Numbered from the stretch's first letter, positions 1-6,414 are shown. The stretch: DNA of 7,224 nt from an uncultured delta proteobacterium (GCA_903873545.1 CAIQPA010000139.1:1-7224); one strand, 5' to 3'. Numbers and translations: made by a program. The notes: generated from the sequence alone by a model not told the origin.

Positions 1-1450
1 CTGGAAGTCGATCTGGGCGCCCCTCTTCGGCATGCACGGCATCCTCTCCATCACCACCTTCAAAGATGTCGTCATCTTCCACGGTGCCGGCGTCGGTGGC
101 GGCTCGCTGGTGTATGCCAACACCCATCTCGAGCCCTTCGACGGCTTCTTCAACGACCCCCGCTGGAAGGAGCTCGGCCCCGACTGGCGCGCCGAACTCG
201 CCCCCTACTACGCGGAGGCCCGCCGCATGCTGGGCTCCCACGAGCCGCCCGCCATCTTCGAGTCCGACAGGGCGCTCAAAGAGGTCCTCGACGACATGGG
301 CACAGGGGACTCCTTCAAGAAGCACACGGTCGGCATCTTCTTTGGAGCGCCGGGCAAGGAGGTTGCAGACCCCTACTTCGGCGGCGAAGGTCCGGCCCGT
401 ACAGGCTGCACCTTCTGCGGCGCCTGCATGATCGGCTGCAACGTCGGCGCCAAGAACTCGCTCGATAAGAACTACCTCTACCTTGCCGAGAAGCTGGGCG
501 CGGAGGTCATCCCAGACACCAAGGTGCGCGACGTTCGGCCACTCCCCGATGCATCGGGAAGGCGTGACGGCTCGGCCGGCTACGAGGTGGTGACCACACC
601 GACCGGCTGGCTTGGCTTCAGCCGCAAGACGCTCCGCGCCAAACAGGTCATCTTCGCTGCCGGCGTGCTCGGCACCGTCAAGCTGCTGTCCGAGTGCAAG
701 GACCGCGGCTCGCTCGCGCAGGTCTCCGACACGCTGGGCACCTATGTGCGGACCAACTCGGAGTCGATTCAGGGGGTAATGGTGCCCGGAAAGGACATCT
801 CCCGCGGCGTGGCAATCAGCTCGGGCGGTCTCACGCCGGACGGCACCCACATCGAGATTGTTCGCTACGGGCCGAACGCCGACGCCATGGCCTTTCTGAC
901 CACCGTCCACGCAGGCGGTGGACCGCTCCCGCGCCAGTTCTACTGGCTCAAGGAGATCGTCAAACATCCCCGTCACTTCCTGCGCAGCCTCTGGCCCTTC
1001 GGCTGGTCGAAGACGGTGGCCATCGTGCTCGCAATGCAGGCCGTCGACAACTCCATGCGGCTCAACCACAAGCGCCACTGGTGGTGGCCTTTCAGCAAGA
1101 CCCTCTCCAGCGACTGGGGCGACAAGAAGGCCCCGCCCACCTTCATGCCCGCGGCCAACGAGGTTGCGCAGCGGCTGGCAGCCAAGATGGGCGGCGTACC
1201 CGGCTCCGTGCTCCCCGAGGTGGCCCTCGACACCACCACCACCGCCCACATCCTCGGCGGCTGCCCCATGGGCAAAGATGCGGCCGACGGCGTCATCGAT
1301 ACCGACAACCGGATCTTCAACTACAAGGGGCTGTATGTGGTCGACGGCTCGATGATCGGCGCCAACCTCGGCGTCAACCCGACGCTCACCATTACCGCGA
1401 TGGCGGAGCGGGCCATGGCCAAGATTCCGCCGAAGAACGCGGTCGCCTGA
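1..1450 (+). CDS. GMC-family FAD oxidoreductase, cholesterol-oxidase-like (5' partial)
   Basis: Flavin-dependent oxidoreductase of the glucose-methanol-choline family, closest in character to bacterial cholesterol-oxidase-like members that oxidise an alcohol (often sterol-like) to a ketone. The reading frame is open from base 2 and 482 residues are visible; the N-terminal Rossmann FAD loop (GxGxxG, perhaps 60-80 residues) lies before the window. Seen: the FAD-contacting stretch GAGVGGGSLVYAN near visible residues 28-40; a cysteine cluster CxxCxxCxxxC at residues 136-146 followed by GAKNSLDKNYLYLAE; and the C-terminal half with AHILGGCPMG and GANLGVNPTLTITAMAERA. In this family the His of the former (visible residue 416) and the Asn of the latter (459) form the catalytic pair. 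It is followed after 12 bases by an acyl-CoA dehydrogenase, which argues for lipid metabolism. The substrate is unknown: a sterol, terpenoid or fatty alcohol are all possible. Family assignment is secure, substrate is not. Confidence 0.93.
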   Translation, partial: WKSIWAPLFGMHGILSITTFKDVVIFHGAGVGGGSLVYANTHLEPFDGFFNDPRWKELGPDWRAELAPYYAEARRMLGSHEPPAIFESDRALKEVLDDMGTGDSFKKHTVGIFFGAPGKEVADPYFGGEGPARTGCTFCGACMIGCNVGAKNSLDKNYLYLAEKLGAEVIPDTKVRDVRPLPDASGRRDGSAGYEVVTTPTGWLGFSRKTLRAKQVIFAAGVLGTVKLLSECKDRGSLAQVSDTLGTYVRTNSESIQGVMVPGKDISRGVAISSGGLTPDGTHIEIVRYGPNADAMAFLTTVHAGGGPLPRQFYWLKEIVKHPRHFLRSLWPFGWSKTVAIVLAMQAVDNSMRLNHKRHWWWPFSKTLSSDWGDKKAPPTFMPAANEVAQRLAAKMGGVPGSVLPEVALDTTTTAHILGGCPMGKDAADGVIDTDNRIFNYKGLYVVDGSMIGANLGVNPTLTITAMAERAMAKIPPKNAVA

Positions 1451-1451
1451 C

Positions 1452-1457
1452 GGAGAG
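1452..1457 (+). promoter_or_regulatory. Ribosome binding site of the acyl-CoA dehydrogenase
   Basis: GGAGAG lies 5 bases before the ATG at 1463, inside the 12-base gap after the upstream stop codon. It is the clearest Shine-Dalgarno sequence on the plus strand and supports the chosen start. Confidence 0.7.
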
Positions 1458-1462
1458 CAACG

Positions 1463-2656
1463 ATGTCACTCTGCTTCGATCTCGGTGAAGAACAGCTCAT
1501 GGTCCGCGACGGCGTGCGAAAGCTCCTCGCCCGCTTCGCGCCGCGCCGCCGAGAGCTCCGGCAGGCGATGTACCGCCGCGAATTCCCCACCGAACTCTGG
1601 GAGGCGGTCGCCGACGCCGGCTTCATGGGCGCCATGATCCCCGAGGCCTATGGCGGCACCAACATGGGCATCATGTCGATGGTCTTCCTCTCCGAAGAGA
1701 TGGCGGCCTTCGGTGTCTCCCACCCGCTCTTTGCGCTCACCTCCATGGACGCGCTCTGCATTGTGCGGGGCGCTTCGGAAGAGATGAAGCGGGCCTGGCT
1801 CCCCGAGATCGCCGCCGGCCGCCGCAAGCTCGCCTTCGCGGTCACCGAGGCCGATGCCGGCACCAACACCTTTCGCATCTCGACCATGGCGAAGCGCGAC
1901 GGCGACTCCTTCCTCCTCACGGGCGAGAAGCAGTGGATCACCGCCGCCGACTGCGCCGACTACATCCTCGTTGTGGCCCGCACCACGAGCCGCCACGACT
2001 GCGACGCGCAGGGGCTGCCGCGCGCGCACGGCCTCACCCTCTTCCTCCTTGACCCCCGCGCCGAGGGCGTCACGCTGACCCCCATGGCGACGGGCAGCAT
2101 CGAGGGCGCCCGCCAGTTCACCGTCACCTTCGACAATGCCCGCGTCCCCGCCGAGAACATCATCGGCGAGGTAGATCAGGGCGCGCTGCCGCTCTTCCTT
2201 GCCCTCAATCCCGAGCGCATCCTCATCGCCGCCACCATCGTCGGCGTGACCGAGTACTGCCTCGAAATCGCCTGCGACTATGCTCGGGAGCGAAAGGTCT
2301 TCCGCAACGCCCCCATCGGCTCCTACCAGGCGATCCAGCACCCGCTCGCACAGGTGAAGATTCAGCAGGAGGCCACCCGCCTCATGACCTGGCGCGCGGC
2401 CACCTCGTTCGACCGTGGCGACGACCTAGCGCAGACCGGCGTCTGGTCCAACATGGCCAAGTATATGGCCTCCGACCTCGGCGTCTTCGCGGTCGACCGG
2501 ACCATCCAGACGCTGGGCGGAAACGGCTTCGATCAGGAGATCGGAGTCATCCAACTCTGGGAGGGGATGCGGCTCTTCAAGACCGCGCCCATCTCCAACG
2601 AGATGATCCTCAACTTCCTCGCCGAGCAGACGCTCGGCCTGCCGCGATCCTACTGA
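1463..2656 (+). CDS. Acyl-CoA dehydrogenase
   Basis: FAD-dependent alpha,beta-dehydrogenation of an acyl-CoA thioester, normally passing electrons to electron-transfer flavoprotein; cytoplasmic. At 397 residues it has the usual single-domain family length. Seen in order: an N-terminal helical domain with IPEAYGGTNMG (59-69); the FAD/substrate signature AVTEADAGTN (126-135) and TGEKQWITAA (153-162); a middle beta domain ending near VPAENIIGEV (228-237); and a C-terminal helical domain with the RKVFRNAPIGSYQAIQHPLA region (277-296) and QTLGGNGF (349-356). The MCAD-type catalytic glutamate, expected in a YEGT-like motif near residue 376, is absent (Thr-Ala-Pro-Ile there). Instead Glu251 in LNPERILIA matches the position of the catalytic base in isovaleryl-CoA and long-chain dehydrogenases. 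The start is supported by GGAGAG 5 bases upstream. Chain length preference cannot be read from sequence. It probably shares a transcript with its two neighbours. Confidence 0.95.
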   Translation: MSLCFDLGEEQLMVRDGVRKLLARFAPRRRELRQAMYRREFPTELWEAVADAGFMGAMIPEAYGGTNMGIMSMVFLSEEMAAFGVSHPLFALTSMDALCIVRGASEEMKRAWLPEIAAGRRKLAFAVTEADAGTNTFRISTMAKRDGDSFLLTGEKQWITAADCADYILVVARTTSRHDCDAQGLPRAHGLTLFLLDPRAEGVTLTPMATGSIEGARQFTVTFDNARVPAENIIGEVDQGALPLFLALNPERILIAATIVGVTEYCLEIACDYARERKVFRNAPIGSYQAIQHPLAQVKIQQEATRLMTWRAATSFDRGDDLAQTGVWSNMAKYMASDLGVFAVDRTIQTLGGNGFDQEIGVIQLWEGMRLFKTAPISNEMILNFLAEQTLGLPRSY

Positions 2657-2666
2657 GCGCGCCTCC

Positions 2667-3473
2667 GTGTCTTCCCTGCTGCCCACGCCCGTTACCCCTG
2701 CCGGAGCCCCCGACTGCCTCATGCGCTGGGGCAGCGGCCCGGTGCACCTCTTCGCGCTGCACGGCTGGGGTGGGAGCCACGAGACCTTTGCGCCGCTCGC
2801 CCAGCACCTCGACCCCCGCTTCACGCTCTGGGCGCCCGACATGCCTGGCTACGGCGCCTCTGCGCCGCTCGAGCACTGGGAGCGAACCGCCTATCTGAGA
2901 CGCATCGAAGCGCTCCTGCAGCTGCTCCCCGATGCCCCCCTTCACCTGCTCGGGAACTGCAGCGGAGCCATCGCCGGACTTGCGGCGATGCAGCAGCAGC
3001 CGGGTCGGTTCGAGCGGCTGGTGCTGGTCGATCCCTTCGCCTTCACGCCGTGGTATCTCAAAATCTTCCTCGTGCCGCTCGTGGGCCGGCTCTTCTTCTG
3101 GTCGACCTTCGCCAATCCGCTTGGCCGATGGTTCACCAACCTCTCGCTCGCCAGCAAGCGCGAGGCCGACACCGACCTCACAGCCTCATTCTCCGCGGTG
3201 CCTCCAGCCACCGCCTGGAACACCCTCCGCATCCTCGACGAGGTCGGCTCGGTTGCCCCCTTCGCGGTCTACAAACAGCCCGCGCTCATCCTGCGCGGAG
3301 GCAATACCTTCGCGGCCATTCACGCCTCCATGCTCTGCTGGCGCGCCATCTGGCCCTCGGTGGAGGTGGTCGAGGTTCCGCGCACGGGCCACCTGCCGCT
3401 CACCGAGGCGCCCGACGAGGTCGCCCGACAGCTCGCAGCCTTCCTGCTACCGGCGGAAGAAGCTGGCGGGTAG
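2667..3473 (+). CDS. Alpha/beta hydrolase with Cys at the nucleophile elbow
   Basis: Alpha/beta-hydrolase-fold protein of 268 residues, predicted cytoplasmic (no signal peptide). Seen: the oxyanion-hole motif ALHGWGGSHETF (30-41); APDMPGYGAS (56-65); the nucleophile elbow LLGNCSGAIAG (94-104); strand 6 LVLVDPFAF (118-126); a lid-like hydrophobic and aromatic segment (about 128-160); and the catalytic-His region RTGHLPLTEAPDEVARQL (239-256, His242). In the elbow the nucleophile position of GxSxG is Cys98, with Ser99 next to it. No Asp is seen at the usual post-strand-7 place (ILRGGNTF, 208-215); Asp122 after strand 6 is a possible acid. The overall look resembles esterases of the BioH type, but the reaction is unknown. 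The GTG at 2667 is 10 bases after the previous stop and has no good Shine-Dalgarno; the ATG at 2721 would give a shorter but still complete fold. The last 27 bases overlap the convergent gene. Confidence 0.88.
   Translation: MSSLLPTPVTPAGAPDCLMRWGSGPVHLFALHGWGGSHETFAPLAQHLDPRFTLWAPDMPGYGASAPLEHWERTAYLRRIEALLQLLPDAPLHLLGNCSGAIAGLAAMQQQPGRFERLVLVDPFAFTPWYLKIFLVPLVGRLFFWSTFANPLGRWFTNLSLASKREADTDLTASFSAVPPATAWNTLRILDEVGSVAPFAVYKQPALILRGGNTFAAIHASMLCWRAIWPSVEVVEVPRTGHLPLTEAPDEVARQLAAFLLPAEEAGG
3447..3473. other. Tail-to-tail overlap of convergent genes
   Basis: The plus-strand hydrolase ends with TAG at 3471-3473 and the minus-strand secreted-protein gene ends with TAG at 3449-3447. The two coding regions therefore share 27 bases and leave no room for an intergenic bidirectional terminator. 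Transcripts of the two operons must overlap at their 3' ends. Confidence 0.8.
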
Positions 3474-4214
3474 CGCGGAGACCTCTGCGCAGCTCGCGCC
3501 TGCTTCGACCCGCCGCGCCGAAAACCAGTTGGCGTCTGGCTTTGGATCGGGCCGGGTCTCCGGCCCGCTCGAGAGGAAGCGGGAGCTGGCGCCCAGGATG
3601 GTCTGCGTCTGACGCCAGCGCACCGAGCCGCTGATGCTGTCGGCCGTCACCCGCTCCGGCCGCAGCTCCGACCAACCCTTCTGTGTCACGAAGATTTCGC
3701 CGTCGATCATCCCTCGAACGGCGACCGTGACACCTGGCTTGCCATCGCCATCCTGGTCGAAGACCCGCGCGTCGCTGGCCTCTGTCGGCAGCGCATCGCG
3801 CGAAGGCTCCTGCAGGCGCGCACCGAGCACATCCCAGCGCGCCCATGGCGCAAGCTCGAGCCGGCCATCGGTTGCAATGACCTTGCTCTGCCACCGCTGC
3901 TCCGGCATCGCCCGCACGAGCGCCGGCGGGATGGAGGTGCGCACCAGCTTGGAGCCCTCGATACGCATTCCACAGACCTTGGCGCTGGCCTTCACCAGAC
4001 CACCCTCTTGCGATAGCGTCACGAGCAGCCGCGTGGTTGTCTCGGAGGCCACATCTCCGACGACGGGGACGGCCGAGAGGCTCCGATGAACGACCAGCTG
4101 TGCCCAGGTGCCGGTCAGGTCGGGGGAGGTCGCCTCGGTGGACTTCAGCGCGGCCGGCAGCAGGAGCGCAGCGAACAGGAGGAGCGCTGCAACGGTGAGG
4201 AGCGATCGCTTCAT
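3447..4214 (-). CDS. Secreted hypothetical protein with DxDxDG motif, last gene of the carotenoid operon
   Basis: I do not recognise the family. The 255-residue product begins MKR followed by a hydrophobic run (residues 4-23), a typical signal peptide without a lipobox, so export to the periplasm or outside is predicted. The mature part starts DLTGTWAQLVV (32-42), reminiscent of the GxW opening of lipocalin-like barrels, and looks beta-rich. VFDQDGDGKPGVTV (151-164) is an Asp-rich loop (D153, D155, D157) like calcium-binding EF-hand, dockerin or thrombospondin-3 loops. Only two cysteines are present (81 and 242), so one disulfide is possible. No catalytic motif is visible. The start at 4214 is chosen because it forms an ATGA overlap with the ketolase stop and immediately precedes the signal peptide; an upstream in-frame ATG at 4253 would put a poor N-terminus before it. 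Context suggests a role in placing, binding or protecting the carotenoid, but that is inference. Confidence 0.82.
   Translation of the reverse strand: MKRSLLTVAALLLFAALLLPAALKSTEATSPDLTGTWAQLVVHRSLSAVPVVGDVASETTTRLLVTLSQEGGLVKASAKVCGMRIEGSKLVRTSIPPALVRAMPEQRWQSKVIATDGRLELAPWARWDVLGARLQEPSRDALPTEASDARVFDQDGDGKPGVTVAVRGMIDGEIFVTQKGWSELRPERVTADSISGSVRWRQTQTILGASSRFLSSGPETRPDPKPDANWFSARRVEAGASCAEVSALPASFFRR
3548..3567. terminator. Perfect 8-bp GC hairpin near the convergent gene ends (possible terminator)
   Basis: CGGGCCGG (3548-3555), a four-base loop GTCT, then CCGGCCCG (3560-3567) form a perfect 8-bp inverted repeat of G and C only. It lies 75 bases past the hydrolase stop and inside the 3' part of the secreted-protein gene. 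There is no T-run on either side, so it is not a standard intrinsic terminator. It could pause or end plus-strand transcription, or be chance in GC-rich coding sequence. Confidence 0.3.
4211..4214 (-). promoter_or_regulatory. ATGA stop-start overlap, crtW to secreted protein
   Basis: Plus-strand TCAT reads ATGA on the minus strand: the ketolase stop TGA and the next gene's ATG share two bases. The upstream sequence (CCTCCCACCG) has no Shine-Dalgarno, so initiation probably depends on ribosomes finishing the ketolase. This ties the unknown protein's expression to the ketolase. Confidence 0.75.
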
Positions 4215-4942
4215 CGGTGGGAGGACCATCTTGCCGCCGGCAGCCGCCACCAAGGGAGGTGGGGGTAGGCGTGGTGCTCCCAGTGGTAGTCGAAGTGGTA
4301 GCAGGCCAGCAGCGAGAGCCAGCGCGGGAGGCTGCTGCTCGAGGCGCGGTGGTCGTCGCTGGCGGCCGCCTGTTCGCGGTGCGGGAGCCAGGTGCCAAAG
4401 GTGAAGAGCTGGAGCGTGCTGAGCAGCGTGGGGATGACCCAGAAGGCGATGAGGCGGGGCTCGGCGATGTGCAGCAGATGAGCCGCGACATTGAAGGCCA
4501 CCGCCATCACCGCAATCTGGCGCCAGGTGATGTAGCGGCGCAGGAAGGCAAGGTACCAGCCTGCAAAGGCCTCCCCCTCACCGTCGTGAAAGTCGGGGTC
4601 TTCGGCGGTCGCTGGCGCGGCATGGTGGAGTTTGTGCGCGGCCAGAAGGGCATCGAGGGAGAAGGCCGCGTAGAGCCCCACGGCCACACGTCCAATGAGG
4701 TTGTTGAGGCCGCGATGGCTCGGCCAAACCGTGCCATGCATCGCGTCGTGGGCGGTGATGAAGAGGCCTGTCGAGAGATAGATCATGCCGAGCATGACGA
4801 GCAGCGAGGGAAGCGGTTGCGCGAGCGGGTCGAGCGAGGTGAGGGCGAAGGCGAGGAGGGCGCACCAGGAGACAATGATCCCCACCCCGAGCAGCGGCCC
4901 GGGCCAGCGTGCGCCGGCGGTTCTGGTCGAGGAGGTGATCAT
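4211..4942 (-). CDS. crtW: CrtW-type beta-carotene 4-ketolase
   Basis: Membrane di-iron oxygenase of the fatty acid desaturase/hydroxylase superfamily that adds a 4-keto group to a beta-ionone ring of a carotenoid. The 243-residue length is typical of CrtW. Seen: the CrtW signature GLFITAHDAMHG (59-70), holding the HxxxH box (H65, H69); AAHKLHHAAP (101-110) with HxxHH (H103, H106, H107); EDPDFH (114-119); QLFTFGTWLPHRE (178-190); and CYHFDYHWEHH (214-224) with the last HxxHH box, followed by YPHLPWWRLP. All iron-ligand histidines expected from the family appear present. Hydrophobic helices at about 15-35, 45-63, 85-100 and 143-180 fit an inner-membrane protein. Asp218 in the last His region stands where CrtW proteins I recall have Gly. 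The gene starts in an ATGA overlap with the desaturase and ends in another. CrtZ or a plain fatty acid desaturase is much less likely given the HDAMHG and LPHRE motifs. Confidence 0.93.
   Translation of the reverse strand: MITSSTRTAGARWPGPLLGVGIIVSWCALLAFALTSLDPLAQPLPSLLVMLGMIYLSTGLFITAHDAMHGTVWPSHRGLNNLIGRVAVGLYAAFSLDALLAAHKLHHAAPATAEDPDFHDGEGEAFAGWYLAFLRRYITWRQIAVMAVAFNVAAHLLHIAEPRLIAFWVIPTLLSTLQLFTFGTWLPHREQAAASDDHRASSSSLPRWLSLLACYHFDYHWEHHAYPHLPWWRLPAARWSSHR
4939..4942 (-). promoter_or_regulatory. ATGA stop-start overlap, carotenoid desaturase to crtW
   Basis: TCAT on the plus strand gives ATGA on the minus strand, where the desaturase TGA and the ketolase ATG share two bases. A GGGG (4948-4951) five bases upstream of the ATG is only a weak Shine-Dalgarno, so translational coupling is likely. 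Confidence 0.75.
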
Positions 4943-6414
4943 GGTTGCCCCAGATAGGAGGCGGCTTCGATGGCCGCCCGGCGTCCGCTCAGGGCGCAGA
5001 GCGGGAGCCCTCCGCCGGGGTGGGCACTGCCCGAGGCCAGGAAGAGGCCATCGAGCTGCGGCGCGCTGTTTGCGGGCCGTCGAAAGGCAGCAAATCGGTC
5101 GTTCGAGGCCGCACCGTAGAGGGCGCCGCGCGTGTCGGGGAAGGTCGCAGCAAGCTCACGCGGAGAGCGGCGCCAGACCACCGCATCTGTGGCATGGAGA
5201 AGGCCGGCATCGACGCCCCGCTTCAGCATCCGCGCCTCGAGCGCAACCCAGCCATCGGCATCCGTCGCGCCATCCAGCGGCTCCGCCGGGGCGTTGGCCA
5301 TTGCGAAGACCGGCTCCTCCGCGGCCCATCCGCTTCGACCATGCGCCAGCGACTGTGAGCAGAGGTAGAGCGTCGGCTCCTCGGGTGGTCGGTCACGGTC
5401 GAACATGTCGGAGAACTCACGCCCGTAATCGGCAGGGAAGAGCACCGTGTGCGGCGCCCGCTCCGGCTGTCTCGCCGCGCGCAAAACCGCCGTCATCCCC
5501 GAGGTACTCGGCGGAAGAATCGAGGAGGGCTTGATCCCCTCGGGCAGCAGCGCGCGGGTGAGGTGGGCGGCGTCTGCGTTGACCACCACCGCATCGGCCG
5601 CAACCGAGACACCCCCGCGCAGCACCAGACCATCGGCCCGCCCGCCCGTCCTCGTGATTCGCGCCACGGCCTCGCCATAGGCGAACACCACGCCCAACCT
5701 CTTTGCGGTCTGTTCGAGCGCTGCGATCAGCGCATAGAGGCCACCCTCGATGCCCCATCCGCCGAGCCCGAGTTCGACCCAGGCGATGCAGTTGAGCGTC
5801 GCCGGCGCGACCCGCGGATCGGAGCCGTTGTAGGTTGCATACCGCAGGCAGATATCGCGCAGGTGGGGCTCGGAGACGAGGCTCTCGACGGCCCGCTTCA
5901 TGGAGCGCATCGGGTCGATCTTGGTGAACTTCGCCAGCGTTGCGGGGCCCATGCGGAGGAGCCGGCCGACCGACGGCGCCGGCCCTGAGACGAAGGTGCC
6001 GTTGGCCGCCTCCCAGATGCCCTTGGTGTAGGCGAGGTAGCGCTCAAACTCCGCGCCGGCCTTGCTGCCAAACGCCGCGGATACGGCGGTAACGCTCGCC
6101 TCGGGCGTGCGGTGTAGATCGACGGCGGCGCCGTCCGGCCAGAGGTAACGAAAGGCAGGCACGGGGTCGACCAGTCGCACCTGCTCCGCGAGGCTGGTGC
6201 CAGCGGCACGGAAGAGGTCGTCGAAGACCTCCGGCATGGTGAGCAGACTCGGTCCCGTGTCGAAGGTCACGCCGTCGTGCTCCGCGATGCCCGCCTTTCC
6301 GCCAGCCCGCGGGAGCGCGTCGAAGACCGTGACAGCGTGGCCTGCATCGGCGAGCCGGATCGCAGCAGCGAGTCCGCCGATTCCGGCTCCGATGACGACG
6401 ACCTGTTTGCTCAT
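4939..6414 (-). CDS. CrtI/CrtD-family carotenoid desaturase (probably 3',4'-desaturase)
   Basis: FAD-dependent carotenoid desaturase, 491 residues, the usual family length. Seen: the N-terminal FAD-binding loop VVVIGAGIGGLAAAIRLADAG (5-25); the family stretch PRAGGKAG (35-42); FDTGPSLLTMPEVFDDLF (51-68); a central segment RYATYNGSDPRVAPATLN (191-208) and GGWGIEGGLYALIAALE (218-234); and the C-terminal FAD motif GLFLASGSAHPGGGLPLCALSGR (456-478). The GPSLLTMP, ATYNGSDP and GGGLP..ALSG forms look closer to CrtD-type (1-hydroxycarotenoid 3,4-desaturase) than to phytoene desaturase CrtI. I call that likely but not settled; a CrtI-type or CrtNb/CrtP-type activity is possible. It is a peripheral membrane enzyme. 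The start at 6414 is chosen over an upstream in-frame ATG at 6699 because it gives an ATGA overlap with the glycosyltransferase, has GAGGT six bases upstream, and places the FAD loop at residue 5. It ends in an ATGA overlap with crtW, consistent with joint tailoring of one carotenoid. Confidence 0.9.
   Translation of the reverse strand: MSKQVVVIGAGIGGLAAAIRLADAGHAVTVFDALPRAGGKAGIAEHDGVTFDTGPSLLTMPEVFDDLFRAAGTSLAEQVRLVDPVPAFRYLWPDGAAVDLHRTPEASVTAVSAAFGSKAGAEFERYLAYTKGIWEAANGTFVSGPAPSVGRLLRMGPATLAKFTKIDPMRSMKRAVESLVSEPHLRDICLRYATYNGSDPRVAPATLNCIAWVELGLGGWGIEGGLYALIAALEQTAKRLGVVFAYGEAVARITRTGGRADGLVLRGGVSVAADAVVVNADAAHLTRALLPEGIKPSSILPPSTSGMTAVLRAARQPERAPHTVLFPADYGREFSDMFDRDRPPEEPTLYLCSQSLAHGRSGWAAEEPVFAMANAPAEPLDGATDADGWVALEARMLKRGVDAGLLHATDAVVWRRSPRELAATFPDTRGALYGAASNDRFAAFRRPANSAPQLDGLFLASGSAHPGGGLPLCALSGRRAAIEAASYLGQP
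6411..6414 (-). promoter_or_regulatory. ATGA stop-start overlap, glycosyltransferase to desaturase
   Basis: TCAT on the plus strand is ATGA on the minus strand, joining the glycosyltransferase TGA and the desaturase ATG. It is the first of three identical junctions in this operon. Confidence 0.75.

Noticed and set aside
694..1488. 264-codon plus-strand frame overlapping the GMC oxidoreductase
   Set aside because: Out-of-frame Arg/His-rich product inside a well-supported gene; it also runs past that gene's stop into the next gene's start.
1466..2341. 291-codon open frame antisense to the acyl-CoA dehydrogenase
   Set aside because: The product is low-complexity, rich in Gly, Ala, Asp and Glu with no domain motif, and it lies wholly opposite a clear enzyme gene. 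Long antisense frames are expected in GC-rich coding DNA.
4215..4253. Upstream start for the secreted protein
   Set aside because: It adds 13 residues (MVAAAGGKMVLPP) that would spoil a normal signal peptide. The ATG at 4214 matches the ATGA coupling seen at the other two junctions.
3400..4491. 363-codon minus-strand frame across the secreted-protein gene and the end of crtW
   Set aside because: Arg/Ala/Pro/Ser-rich product without motifs, in a different frame from the signal-peptide protein and from CrtW, both of which are better supported.
4217..4957. 246-codon plus-strand frame opposite crtW
   Set aside because: A shadow of crtW on the other strand; the product is rich in Glu, Gly and Arg and shows no recognisable domain.
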